62,866 nt of DNA from Singulisphaera sp. GP187 (lineage in GTDB: Bacteria; Planctomycetota; Phycisphaerae; Phycisphaerales; SM1A02). Location of the stretch: NCBI GenBank assembly GCA_945868805.1, contig CAMBMO010000012.1, positions 1-62,866 on the forward strand. Direction: 5' to 3'. The notes beneath the pieces are model-generated. The model had not been told where the DNA came from. It searched no databases and worked only from the letters and a program-made list of their open reading frames with translations. The position numbers were made by a program, and so were the translations under genes. How positions within the stretch are numbered: position 1 is the first letter of the stretch; each line of letters opens with the position of its first letter. Positions 16,506-25,421 of the stretch are shown here, piece after piece.

Positions 16506-17807
16506 TTGACAACGAGCTCGACCCGTCGTGAATTCATCCGAGATGCAGCACTCGCGGCGACAATTGTGGTCGCAGGTGGCAGATCGATGGCTGTGGCGAT
16601 GCCCTGCGCAGACCCGACACCTCGCAGGCGCTCCGCGAATGGTCGAATCAACATTGGCCTCATCGGGTTTGGCGTGCGGGGCCGAGAGCTGTGTGGAGGA
16701 TTCCTAGACGATCCGGATGTCGAGATCGTCTCTGTTGCTGACGTGAATGCGACTCGCGCCAATGAGGGAGTTCGACTCATCAATGATCGTCGCAAGTCAT
16801 CGACCTGTCGCCTCGCCAAAAGTTGGCGAGATGTTGTCGCCGACCCGTCGGTCGACGCCGTCCTCATCGCGACACCTGATCACTGGCATGCTGAACCTGC
16901 AATCGCGGCGTGCTTGTCGGGTCGACATGTGTACTGCGAGAAGCCGATGTCATTGACGATCGCGGAAGGTCGCGCGATGGCCGATGCCGCCCGCACCAGT
17001 GGAGTTCGATTTCAGACTGGTTCGCAGCAACGCTCCGAATTCTCGCACCACTTCACACGCGCAGCCGAAGCGGTACGCAATGAGCGAATCGGAAAGCTCA
17101 AGCGTGTCACAATTGGTGTTGGCGCACCTCCCATCGCGTGCGATTTACCCGAAGAACCATTGCCCGAGGGAATCAACTGGGATGGATGGGTCGGTCAAGC
17201 GCCCATGCGCGGATTCAATTCGACACTCTGTCCGATCGCGATGCATAATCACTACCCGGCGTGGCGCGCATACCGCGAGTACTGCAACGGATACCTCGCG
17301 GACATGGGAGCGCACCACTTCGACATCGCGCAGTGGGCGATGCGCATGGACGAGAGCGGTCCGCGCCGATTGCTTCCACCGGCCGATGGATCGCTGACAG
17401 GCCTGCGATTCTTCTATGAGAGCGGAGTCGAGCTCGTGCATGGTGGCCCGACGGATTGCACCTTTGAAGGAAGCGAAGGAGTCATCGAGTGTTCTCGCGG
17501 TCATATCAAGGCTCTGAAGGATGGCGTCGAGGCCCCGGATTTGCTCTTGCCCCCATCAGGGAACGAAGAGCGACTGCCACGCAATTCTTCGCACATTGCA
17601 GACTTTCTTGATGCCATTCGCAGCGGTCGCGATCCCATTTGCACCGCAGAGACCGGTCACCGTACGGCGAGCATCTGCCAACTTGCAGTCATCGGCTATC
17701 AAGTGGGCAAGCCCCTCGCGTGGGATCCGATCACCGAACGATTCACCGGCGAGAACTCCGCCCACGCAAACGCGCTCCTCGCCCGTCCGATTCGCAAGCA
17801 CGTGTAA
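16506..17807 (+). CDS. Tat-exported Gfo/Idh/MocA family oxidoreductase
   Basis: This 433-residue NAD(P)-dependent oxidoreductase probably acts on sugars or sugar derivatives in the periplasm. I take TTG 16506 as the start because it places a twin-arginine signal (S-T-R-R-E-F-I-R-D followed by AALAATIVVAGG) at the N-terminus; the frame is open further upstream through the repeat. The Rossmann fold begins INIGLIGFGVRGREL, followed by VSVADVN, LIATPDHWHAEPAIAA and the family motif YCEKPMSLTIAEGRAM. The C-terminal domain has DMGAHHFDIAQWAM, with the His pair expected in the active site. Such exported paralogues are abundant in planctomycetes. It converges with prfC. Confidence 0.88.
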   Translation: MTTSSTRREFIRDAALAATIVVAGGRSMAVAMPCADPTPRRRSANGRINIGLIGFGVRGRELCGGFLDDPDVEIVSVADVNATRANEGVRLINDRRKSSTCRLAKSWRDVVADPSVDAVLIATPDHWHAEPAIAACLSGRHVYCEKPMSLTIAEGRAMADAARTSGVRFQTGSQQRSEFSHHFTRAAEAVRNERIGKLKRVTIGVGAPPIACDLPEEPLPEGINWDGWVGQAPMRGFNSTLCPIAMHNHYPAWRAYREYCNGYLADMGAHHFDIAQWAMRMDESGPRRLLPPADGSLTGLRFFYESGVELVHGGPTDCTFEGSEGVIECSRGHIKALKDGVEAPDLLLPPSGNEERLPRNSSHIADFLDAIRSGRDPICTAETGHRTASICQLAVIGYQVGKPLAWDPITERFTGENSAHANALLARPIRKHV

Positions 17808-17855
17808 CTGACCCGAAGCAATCGCGCGCGACCGACGCTTTCAATGGCTCCAGCC

Positions 17856-19439
17856 TCAATCGATCCAGGGAATCACGGAAAGTTCGACTCCCGCATTTCG
17901 CTGGGAGAACTGCTTCAACGCCCACTCGTCAGTGAAGAGCATGACCGACTGGTCGTCGCGGTCAGATCCGATGGTCGTGTCCGAGAGCAAATCTGGCGTC
18001 CAATCGGCGGGAGCATCAGGCTTGCGCCACCAGCGAACGAGCTTCCACCGTGATGGTTCCAACCGAGACTCGGCTCCGTACTCGGACTTCAATCTGAACT
18101 GGACAACTTCGAACTGGAGCGGACCGACGGCTGTCAGAAGTGGTCGCTGAAACTGTCCCGCGCCGACAGTGATCATCTGAACGACGCCCTCCTGCAAGAG
18201 TTGTTCGACGCCGAGTTGAAACTTTTTCGCGTTGCCGGGTTGCGGGTTGTTCAAGTAGGTGAAGCACTCTGGTGCAAAGCGCGGAATCTCGTTGTAGACA
18301 ATCGTTCGGTCCTCGGTCAGCGTGTCGCCGATACGGAGCGCGTCCTGCCCGACGATGCCAACGACATCACCAGCACGACCTTCTTCAACCGTCTCGCGTT
18401 GCTGTCCGAAAAGTTTTTGCGCATTCGAAAGACGAATGCGACGACCACTCTGTGCGTGGATCACTGTCATCTCGCGCGTAAACGAACCTGAGACAATTCG
18501 AACGAAGGCGATGCGGTCGCGGTGTCGAGGGTCCATGTTCGCCTGGATCTTGAAGACGAACCCGCTGAAGACTTCGTCATCTGGTTGCACCAAGCGATCG
18601 CCTGCAGGACGTGGGCCCGGTCCGACCGAATGTGCGAGAAATCCGTCGAGCAACAATTGCACTCCGAAGTTGTTTGATGCGCTTCCGAAGTAGACCGGAG
18701 TCACGGCACCTGCGGCGACTCGCATCTCATCGAAGGCCTCGCCTGCGCCCTGGAGCAACTCGATTTCCTCGCGCGCTCGTGCGTAATCGAGTTCATCCAA
18801 CTTCTCGCGAATTCCCGCGTTGTCAAGGCTCATCACTTGTACAGGCGCGACATAAGCCCCTGCCTTGGTTCGTTCATACATATGAACTCTGTGAGTCAAT
18901 CGGTCATAGACACCACGGAAAGACGGGCCGGATCCAAGTGGCCAATTCACTGGGAATGCGGTGATGCCCAACACCGACTCCAACTCATCGATCAATTCGA
19001 TCGGATTGCGGGTCGGGCGATCGCACTTGTTCATAAAGGTGAAGATCGGCACTCCGCGTTTGCGACAGACTTCGAACAGCTTCCGCGTCTGCGTTTCGAT
19101 TCCCTTCGCCGCATCGATGACCATGATGACGGCATCGACCGCAGTCAACACGCGGTATGTGTCTTCGGAAAAGTCGTTGTGGCCAGGCGTGTCCAACAAA
19201 TTGATCCGAAACCCCGAGTAATCGAACTGCAAGACTGTCGAACTGATCGAAATGCCTCGCTGTTTTTCCAGTTCCATCCAGTCGCTTGCCGTAGCGCGTT
19301 GGGACTTTCGAGCCGTAACCGAGCCCGCAAGATCGAGCGCCCCACCGTAGAGCAGGAGCTTCTCGGTGAGCGTGGTTTTCCCCGCATCGGGATGCGAGAT
19401 GATCGCAAAGGTTCGTCGTGGGAGTGGATCGGAGCTCAT
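17856..19439 (-). CDS. prfC: peptide chain release factor 3 (RF3)
   Basis: This translational GTPase recycles RF1 and RF2 after termination. With ATG 19439 the protein has 527 residues, close to E. coli RF3 (529); an upstream in-frame ATG at 19490 would add 17 residues. G motifs: P-loop SHPDAGKTT (about 15-23), the switch region with GISISSTVLQFDY, DTPGHNDFSEDTY, and NKCDRP. C-terminal domains 2 and 3 follow with FKIQANMDPRHRDRIAFVRI and GPLQFEVVQFRLKSEYG, both characteristic of RF3 rather than EF-G. It is divergent from the HD-GYP regulator. Confidence 0.95.
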   Translation of the reverse strand: MSSDPLPRRTFAIISHPDAGKTTLTEKLLLYGGALDLAGSVTARKSQRATASDWMELEKQRGISISSTVLQFDYSGFRINLLDTPGHNDFSEDTYRVLTAVDAVIMVIDAAKGIETQTRKLFEVCRKRGVPIFTFMNKCDRPTRNPIELIDELESVLGITAFPVNWPLGSGPSFRGVYDRLTHRVHMYERTKAGAYVAPVQVMSLDNAGIREKLDELDYARAREEIELLQGAGEAFDEMRVAAGAVTPVYFGSASNNFGVQLLLDGFLAHSVGPGPRPAGDRLVQPDDEVFSGFVFKIQANMDPRHRDRIAFVRIVSGSFTREMTVIHAQSGRRIRLSNAQKLFGQQRETVEEGRAGDVVGIVGQDALRIGDTLTEDRTIVYNEIPRFAPECFTYLNNPQPGNAKKFQLGVEQLLQEGVVQMITVGAGQFQRPLLTAVGPLQFEVVQFRLKSEYGAESRLEPSRWKLVRWWRKPDAPADWTPDLLSDTTIGSDRDDQSVMLFTDEWALKQFSQRNAGVELSVIPWID

Positions 19440-19506
19440 ATGTCCTCGCGAGAGGGGCACATGATACGCGTCTTCAATCGCGCTCGACATCCGTTAGGCT
19501 TCGTCG

Positions 19507-21135
19507 GTGGAGACTCCTGCAAGCGCCGAGGCGGATCACTACGACGTCCTCGTCGTCGACGATCAACCCATGATCATCGAGGCTGTACGACGGAGTTTGG
19601 TCGTCGACTCCAAGGCCCGAATCCACGGATGCTCCAGTGCTCTCGATGCGCTCGATCGCGCCATCGAGTTGCGACCCGCGGTGATCTTGCAAGACCTGAC
19701 CATGCCAGACGTGAACGGGCTTGATCTCGTTTCTTCGTATCGACTGGAACCATCGCTCGCCGACTCGTCGATCGTCGTCCTCTCGGCAACTCAAGACCCC
19801 CAAGTCAAAGCCGACTCATTCGCACGGGGTGCGGCGGACTACATCGAGAAACTGCCCCCCGTCACCGAATTCGTCGCTCGCGTTCAGCATCATGCGCAAG
19901 CGTCGCGGGCAAGCGCGACGCGAAACGCTTTGATGAGGGCGCTCGATGAGGCGAATCAACGACTTCGCGAGGTGAATGAGAATCTCGTCGTCGAAATCGG
20001 CGCACAGCGACAAAAGGTCGAGATGCTCGCGGCGGTCGGAAGCAATCTTGCCAGCATTCAGGATCTCGAGGTCTTGCTCGGAACCATCTTGGATGGAGCC
20101 GCGAAGTTTTCGGGTGCGACTGCGGGCGCGGTCTTCATCGCCGAGGGCGACGAACTGAAGCCTTCCACCGTCTATTCGGCCGGGGCTTCTCGCGTCTCGA
20201 AATCCAGCGCGAAACGAGTTCGGTTTGGCGAAGGGACGGTCGTCGGAGAGGTCGCCGCTTCAGGATCCGCGCTGCGGGTCGATCACGTCGCCCCATCGAC
20301 TTCGCAGCGACAGCTCGCGATGGATGAGACGCTCCCCGCGCATCCTCAGTCATTCCTCGCGCTTCCGATAGCGCTCGGATCGAAAGTTCTCGGAGTGCTC
20401 GTGCTGTGCGATGCAAACGATGACGATGGATTCTCCACCGAGGACGAACGACTCCTTCGCCACTTCGCGGGACTGGTTGCAGTCGCACTCCAGCGCGCCC
20501 AGGCAGCTCGGTCACTGATGTTTCGCATGGTCGCGATGGCGACACTGCGCGATCCCACCGAGACTTCGGGGCATGTTCTACGCGTTGCCGGAGTCTCCGA
20601 AATTCTCTACTCGGCATGGGCAAAGACACACTCGATCTCGACAACAGCGCGTGTAGGTGATCGCGATCGCCTTCGTTTCGCGGCCATCCTTCATGATGTC
20701 GGGAAAGTCGATACTCCCGACGCGATTCTGAAGAAGCCCGGGAAGCTGGATGACACCGAACGAAGTCGAATGCAACTGCACGCGGAGATCGGCGCGGGAC
20801 TCTTCTCGGGGATCCAGTCCGATCTTGACGAGGCCGCATCGGAAGTCGCGCACTCCCATCATGAAAGGTGGGATGGCAGTGGCTATCCGCGTGGACTCCG
20901 CGGCAAGGAGATTCCGATCTTTGCGCGAATCGTCGCCGTCGCGGATGTCTATGACGCGCTCGGATCGCGGAGGGCATACAAAGAACCCTGGCCTCGAGAT
21001 CGCATCGAGAAGGTCTTCCGCGAAGAAGCAGGCAAGCATTTCGACCCAGAACTTGCGGCGATCCTCCTCGACAACATCGAAGAAGTGGAGAGCGTGCGTG
21101 ACGCGTACAACGAGTCCGACAGCGCCTCAAACTGA
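19507..21135 (+). CDS. REC-GAF-HD-GYP response regulator (predicted cyclic-di-GMP phosphodiesterase)
   Basis: The 542-residue protein starts at GTG 19507. Residues about 12-130 are a receiver domain: VLVVDDQP, phospho-acceptor Asp63 in LQDLTMPDVNG, and the conserved Lys in YIEKLPP. A coiled coil (about 138-175, ALDEANQRLREVNENLVVEI) leads to a GAF domain (about 180-330). The C-terminus is an HD-GYP domain with TSGHVLRVAG, ILHDVGK (His396-Asp397), HSHHERWDGSGYPRGLRG and DVYDALGSRRAYK, the full set expected of an active phosphodiesterase. No partner histidine kinase is adjacent; a PGPGW protein follows after 18 bases. Signals sensed by GAF are unknown. Confidence 0.92.
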   Translation: METPASAEADHYDVLVVDDQPMIIEAVRRSLVVDSKARIHGCSSALDALDRAIELRPAVILQDLTMPDVNGLDLVSSYRLEPSLADSSIVVLSATQDPQVKADSFARGAADYIEKLPPVTEFVARVQHHAQASRASATRNALMRALDEANQRLREVNENLVVEIGAQRQKVEMLAAVGSNLASIQDLEVLLGTILDGAAKFSGATAGAVFIAEGDELKPSTVYSAGASRVSKSSAKRVRFGEGTVVGEVAASGSALRVDHVAPSTSQRQLAMDETLPAHPQSFLALPIALGSKVLGVLVLCDANDDDGFSTEDERLLRHFAGLVAVALQRAQAARSLMFRMVAMATLRDPTETSGHVLRVAGVSEILYSAWAKTHSISTTARVGDRDRLRFAAILHDVGKVDTPDAILKKPGKLDDTERSRMQLHAEIGAGLFSGIQSDLDEAASEVAHSHHERWDGSGYPRGLRGKEIPIFARIVAVADVYDALGSRRAYKEPWPRDRIEKVFREEAGKHFDPELAAILLDNIEEVESVRDAYNESDSASN

Positions 21136-21153
21136 GTCGCCTACCCTTCGCAG

Positions 21154-21417
21154 ATGAGCGATTGGGAAGGCACGCCGATTCAGAAAATGCGCAAAGTCTG
21201 CGTGCTCGTCGTAGGAAGCGTCGTGACGCTTGTCGGCATCGCACTGATCGTGCTTCCAGGACCCGCGTTCATCGTGATTCCCGCTGGACTTGCGATCCTT
21301 GCGCTTGAATTCTCGTGGGCGAAACGTTGGCTCGCAAAGCTGAAGGAGTACATCAAGGTTGCCGCGCAGAAGGCGAAAGAGCGATTGAGTCGATCAAAGA
21401 TCAAGAACGACGGTTGA
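21154..21417 (+). CDS. PGPGW-family small transmembrane protein
   Basis: An 87-residue inner-membrane protein with two close hydrophobic segments (VCVLVVGSVVTLVGIALIVL and FIVIPAGLAILALEF) joined by the family hallmark LPGPAF, followed by SWAKRWLAKLKEY and a strongly basic cytoplasmic tail. PGPGW proteins are widespread and of unknown function. It lies 18 bases downstream of the HD-GYP regulator on the same strand and is probably co-transcribed. Confidence 0.85.
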   Translation: MSDWEGTPIQKMRKVCVLVVGSVVTLVGIALIVLPGPAFIVIPAGLAILALEFSWAKRWLAKLKEYIKVAAQKAKERLSRSKIKNDG

Positions 21418-21519
21418 GGAGTCGAAGTCCACGAACTCCGCAATCCCCATCGGCCTGACTGCTAGGAGCGACACTTTCCGCCACAGCAACTGCCGGAAGT
21501 TCCTCCTGTGCCCGCGGGC

Positions 21520-21655
21520 TTCTGTACCGATCGACATCGCGCTCTGGGTGGAACAAGATCGCCTCCCCGGTTTTCTGGCATCCGATGAGGTATGCGTACT
21601 GAGCGAGATTGGGATCTGCGATTTGTCGAAAGGGCGTGGGTGGAACTCTAGTCGG
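21520..21655 (-). pseudogene. N-terminal remnant of a metallo-beta-lactamase-fold (ETHE1/rhodanese-type) protein
   Basis: On the minus strand, one frame reads PFRQIADPNLAQYAYLIGCQ followed by KTGEAILFHPERDVDRY, which closely matches the opening of ETHE1-like persulfide dioxygenases and MBL-rhodanese proteins, where the equivalent block ends in a conserved ERD-x-D-R-Y. No start codon fits this frame, and the zinc motif H-x-H-x-D-H that should follow is absent; only about 40 recognisable codons survive. The rest of 21418-21767 shows no other gene. The identification is by eye. Confidence 0.55.
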
Positions 21656-21767
21656 ACGCGGACTTCGTTCGTGATCCTCCCCACATCAATCCCAAACAGT
21701 TCCTTTGCACAACGCCAATGTTTTCTTCACGAAACCCTTGCCGTTCGAGCATAGTTTCTTGCCCAAC

Positions 21768-22793
21768 ATGATTCCAGTAGCCGATCGACCGATGCCGCTT
21801 CACCTTGCGCGGACCTCTCCGAACCTCCGTCGGATCGGAGCCGTGATCGTCGTCGCGCTTGTTGCTGCGGGAGCTTCTGGTCCAAGTCCCACTCGCCTTG
21901 CCGAAAGTCAGGTCGAAACTCCGGCCACGCTTGCGACTGTCCAGCCCAAACCAAACCAAGGCACGGTGGCGACAAAGAAGAAAACCGCAACGCCAGTGGC
22001 GCCGAAGTCCAAGTCTGCGGTTACGCCGCCATCGACCGAAAGGCCAAAGCCTCCGACGCCAGCGCCCTCCGCGGTCGCGGACCCTGCACCGCCAGACGTT
22101 CGATCGGTGATCGAGCAAACCCGACTGACGCTCGAGAAGTGGATCGAAACTCAACAGATCATTTCGAAGGAACGAAACGACTGGCAACAAGGCAAGGAGA
22201 TCGTCCAATCGCGCATCGAACTTGTGGGGAAGGAAGTCAGCGTGCTTCAAGCGAAGATCGCCCAAGCAGAAGGGGCGGTTGTCGAAACGAACAAGACTCG
22301 CGACGAACTCATCGCCGAAAACGACCTCCTGAAGGCATCGACGACTCAACTTGCCAGTGCCGCGACGGTGATGGAGGACGAGGTTCGGAAACTCGTCCAG
22401 CTGACTCCCGATCCGACCAAGGCCCGCCTTGATCCACTCCTACAGCGCATCCCCGCCGATCCATCAAACACACGGGTCTCCATGGCGGAGCGCTTCCAGA
22501 ATGTGCTTGGAATCCTGAATGAACTGAACAAGGACAACAGTCTCATCTCGGTCTCCTACGAAATCCGCACGCTCGCAGATGGGTCGTCGAGCGAAGTTCA
22601 AGTGATCTACATCGGACTCGCGCAGGCGTACTACCTGAGCCCACGTGGCGATGCGGGAATCGGGCGTCCATCCCCCGATGGGTGGCGATGGGAGCCCGCT
22701 CCGGCAACCGCGCCCGAGATCTTGACTGCTCTTGAAATACTCCAAGGAAAGCAGACGCCATCGTTCGTGCCACTTCCGATGAAAATCCAATGA
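21768..22793 (+). CDS. exported coiled-coil protein of the TonB operon (DUF3450-like)
   Basis: The 341-residue product starts at ATG 21768. An N-terminal hydrophobic segment (RRIGAVIVVALVAAGASG) serves as signal or anchor, followed by a Lys/Pro/Thr-rich linker of about 80 residues and a long coiled coil (about 105-200, with QTRLTLEKWIETQQIISKER). The C-terminal domain includes SMAERFQNVLGILNELNKDN and YIGLAQAYYLSPRGDAGIG. This architecture and its place directly before a TtpC-like gene (ATGA overlap at 22790-22793) match DUF3450 proteins that open TonB2-type operons in Vibrio and Shewanella. It may couple the proton-driven complex to the envelope; the role is inferred from context. Confidence 0.75.
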   Translation: MIPVADRPMPLHLARTSPNLRRIGAVIVVALVAAGASGPSPTRLAESQVETPATLATVQPKPNQGTVATKKKTATPVAPKSKSAVTPPSTERPKPPTPAPSAVADPAPPDVRSVIEQTRLTLEKWIETQQIISKERNDWQQGKEIVQSRIELVGKEVSVLQAKIAQAEGAVVETNKTRDELIAENDLLKASTTQLASAATVMEDEVRKLVQLTPDPTKARLDPLLQRIPADPSNTRVSMAERFQNVLGILNELNKDNSLISVSYEIRTLADGSSSEVQVIYIGLAQAYYLSPRGDAGIGRPSPDGWRWEPAPATAPEILTALEILQGKQTPSFVPLPMKIQ

Positions 22794-24265
22794 CGACCAT
22801 TTCACGATTCGCTCCATGTGCCATAGCTCTCGTCCTCGCGAGCTACGACGCCAGCCCTCAAACGAGCCCAGGCCCCGCTCCCGTCGTAGACGGTGCGAAA
22901 ACCGTCGAAAAGGCTTCTCGAAGTGCCGAACGCGATTTGACGAAGAGCGTCGCCGAGCTCAACGAGCTGCGTGCGCAAATCTCGACTGAAAAACTTCCGC
23001 TCGCGCAGGAACTCTCTGCGCTCGAGGAGAGTGTCATCGGACTTCGCCGCGATGGCGATAAGTTGCAACGCCTCGTGGATGCGGGCGCGCTCGAAATCGC
23101 GACTCTGAAGGCTCAGATGAAAGCCCGTCAAGACGAGTTGGCGTATGTCGGAAGCCTCCTCGACGAGTATGCGCGAACTTTCGAGACGAAGGTCGGTGTC
23201 GGTGAGCTGCAGGTTTGCGGTGATGCGATTGAATCCGCAAAGCAGGCGACAGAAAACAAGACGCTGACGCCGATGGAAAGATTCGGACGACAGACGCTCT
23301 TCGCAGATCTCACGATCAAACGACTCTTCGATGTCATCGGCGGGCACCGATTCGATGGCATCAGCGTCGACATGCTCGGCACAGTCCTCAACGGACAATT
23401 TGCGATGATCGGGCCAGTCACGCTCTTTCGGGCTGACACGGGAGTCGCAGGAGTCGCTGTCGCTCAAACCGGATCGCCCAATCCAATCGTCCGCCCACTC
23501 GAGGGCGACCTCGCGAACTCGATCGGGACGCTCGTCGCGTCAGGCGAAGGCACGCTCCCGCTTGACCCTTCTCGCGGCGGTGCGCTGAAGGCACTTGTCC
23601 AGAAGACCAACCTCGTGCACATCTTTGTCAAGGGTGGTCCCATCATGTGGCCCCTGCTCGCCGCCTCGATCATCGCGCTCGCGGTTGTCTTCGAGCGAGT
23701 GATCTTTCTCTTGAACGAGCAACGCAAGCGAAGTCCAAAGTCGCTCGGCAAGTTCTTCGCTGCGGTACGAAAGGGCGATCTCGCGGACGCGACGTCGATC
23801 GCCAACAAATCGAAGGATTGCATCGTGACCACGCTGGGCTACGCGCTCGAGCACCGAGACCAGTCGCTCGGACATGCACTCTCGTACGCAGAAACTCGAT
23901 CGGTGAAGCGGTACCGCCGAGGAATCGCGATTCTCGACACCGTGATCACTCTCGCGCCACTCCTCGGTTTGTTGGGAACCGTGACAGGCATGATGGGGTC
24001 GTTCTCCGTGATCGGCGGCGAATTGAGCTCTCCCGGAGCAATCACCGGTGGAATATCCGAAGCACTCATTGCGACGGCGTTTGGACTTGTCATCGCGATT
24101 TGCGCCCTGCTTCCCTTCAACTATCTCAACAACCGAATCGATTCCGTCGAAACCGAAATGCTCGCCGCTGGGGCACAACTCAAGTTGCTCGTCGAGTCGC
24201 GCGACCATTCGCATTCGCCGTCACCCATCGAGCTTGATCTCGCTGTCACCGTAGGAGGCGGCTAG
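22790..24265 (+). CDS. TtpC-like MotA/TolQ/ExbB proton channel protein with periplasmic coiled-coil domain
   Basis: The 491-residue protein has a signal-like N-terminus, a coiled-coil and DUF3450-like periplasmic region (about 35-270), and a C-terminal MotA/TolQ/ExbB domain with three membrane helices: IMWPLLAASIIALAVVFERV, VITLAPLLGLLGTVTGMMGS and ALIATAFGLVIAICALL. The motif LGLLGTVTGM and the SEALIATAFGL block are the ExbB/TolQ proton-channel signatures. TtpC in Vibrio TonB2 systems has the same layout but works beside a separate ExbB2; no other ExbB gene lies here, so this protein probably is the channel. It overlaps the gene before it by 4 bases, and exbD starts 3 bases after its stop. 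Confidence 0.88.
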   Translation: MTTISRFAPCAIALVLASYDASPQTSPGPAPVVDGAKTVEKASRSAERDLTKSVAELNELRAQISTEKLPLAQELSALEESVIGLRRDGDKLQRLVDAGALEIATLKAQMKARQDELAYVGSLLDEYARTFETKVGVGELQVCGDAIESAKQATENKTLTPMERFGRQTLFADLTIKRLFDVIGGHRFDGISVDMLGTVLNGQFAMIGPVTLFRADTGVAGVAVAQTGSPNPIVRPLEGDLANSIGTLVASGEGTLPLDPSRGGALKALVQKTNLVHIFVKGGPIMWPLLAASIIALAVVFERVIFLLNEQRKRSPKSLGKFFAAVRKGDLADATSIANKSKDCIVTTLGYALEHRDQSLGHALSYAETRSVKRYRRGIAILDTVITLAPLLGLLGTVTGMMGSFSVIGGELSSPGAITGGISEALIATAFGLVIAICALLPFNYLNNRIDSVETEMLAAGAQLKLLVESRDHSHSPSPIELDLAVTVGGG

Positions 24266-24267
24266 CC

Positions 24268-24696
24268 GTGGCTGGTGGTGGTGGTCGTTCGCGTAGCGGG
24301 AGGAAGAAAGCACGCATTGAGATCATTCCGCTGATCGACATTATCTTTTTTCTGTTGGCGACTTTCATCATGGTCTCGCTCAGCATGTCGAAGAACCAAG
24401 GAATGAATGTCGCGCTCCCGAGCGCCGCGACTGCGCAGTCCCTCGGCGAGCAGGACGAAATGGAAAAGGCTGTCACGCTGAGTGTCAACGACAAGGGCGA
24501 GGTCTTCTTCAACAAAGACAAGATCACGCTCGCGCAACTCCCAATGAAACTGCAGACATACAAGACGATGGCGAAGGATCCCAAGGTCGTCATCAACAGC
24601 GATGGATCCGCCGATTTCAAGCATGTCGTCGGCGTCCTGGATGAAGTCCGGAAAGTCGGAATTGCCAAGGTCGGCATCAATACGGACAAGAAGTGA
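24268..24696 (+). CDS. exbD: ExbD/TolR-type biopolymer transport protein
   Basis: This 142-residue protein starts at GTG 24268, with AGGAGG at 24253-24258 as a good ribosome binding site. A basic Gly/Arg N-terminus precedes the single membrane helix IIPLIDIIFFLLATFIMVSL, which carries the ExbD proton-pathway Asp in P-L-I-D. The periplasmic domain ends with VVINSDGSADFKHVVGVLDE, a typical ExbD/TolR block. It forms the energising complex with the TtpC-like ExbB and TonB. Its stop overlaps the tonB start (TGATG). Confidence 0.92.
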   Translation: MAGGGGRSRSGRKKARIEIIPLIDIIFFLLATFIMVSLSMSKNQGMNVALPSAATAQSLGEQDEMEKAVTLSVNDKGEVFFNKDKITLAQLPMKLQTYKTMAKDPKVVINSDGSADFKHVVGVLDEVRKVGIAKVGINTDKK

Positions 24697-25418
24697 TGAG
24701 GACCGCTGGCATCGTCTTCGGAGTCCTCGCCGCGCTATTCGTCCATGCAGCCGTCATCGCCTTTGGTGGAATCCTTTTCATGAGCGACGATGCTCATACG
24801 ACGACGCGTGACGTCGAGCTCCTGAGCGAAGACCTTGAGAAGGCCAAGGACGAGGACAAACCGAAGGAAGAACCGATCGCACCCGAAGTACTTCAGTCCG
24901 ACGAAGAGCCACCTCCCAACCCGGATGAAGTGATCAAGAGCGCTGACATAACCGCTCCAACTGATGATGCGCCCGCACTCGATGTCGCAAGTTTGAGCGC
25001 GATCGAGCAAGCGCTCAATGGTCAGGGCGGTGCTGGAGGTGGTGACTTCGGGGGGGCGCTCACTCTCGCGTCGGGAGGTCGCATCGGTGGCACAGGAAAA
25101 GCTGGAAGTGAAGCTGAGGAAGTCGACAGTGCGTTCAGCATGTCCGAGATCGATCAGCGCCCTCGTGCAGTCCATCAGGTCGCTGGCGCGTATCCATCCG
25201 AGATGCGTTCACGTAAGGTCGAAGGAGTCGTCACGATGATCTTCATCGTCGACAACAACGGTCGGGTCGTCAATCCTCGCGTCGAGAAGTCGTCGCATAT
25301 CGAATTCGAAAAGCCCGCCCTCGACGCCGTTCGACAGTGGAAATTTGAACCAGCAATCAAAGGTGGCGAGCGCGTGAGCTGTCGTATGCGCGTTCCAATT
25401 CGTTTTCAATCAAGGTGA
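24696..25418 (+). CDS. tonB: energy transducer TonB
   Basis: The 240-residue protein starts at ATG 24696 (GTG 24693 is also possible). A single N-terminal membrane anchor (IVFGVLAALFVHAAVIAFGG) is followed by an acidic Lys/Glu/Pro periplasmic spacer with EDKPKEEP, a Gly-rich stretch, and a C-terminal TonB domain from about 155 (YPSEMRSRKVEGVVTMIFIV, then DAVRQWKFEPAIKGG and VRMRVPIRF-like ending). The C-terminal domain contacts the TonB box of outer-membrane receptors, such as the one at 30177. It is part of the operon 21768-26843. Confidence 0.92.
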   Translation: MRTAGIVFGVLAALFVHAAVIAFGGILFMSDDAHTTTRDVELLSEDLEKAKDEDKPKEEPIAPEVLQSDEEPPPNPDEVIKSADITAPTDDAPALDVASLSAIEQALNGQGGAGGGDFGGALTLASGGRIGGTGKAGSEAEEVDSAFSMSEIDQRPRAVHQVAGAYPSEMRSRKVEGVVTMIFIVDNNGRVVNPRVEKSSHIEFEKPALDAVRQWKFEPAIKGGERVSCRMRVPIRFQSR

Positions 25419-25421
25419 CCC

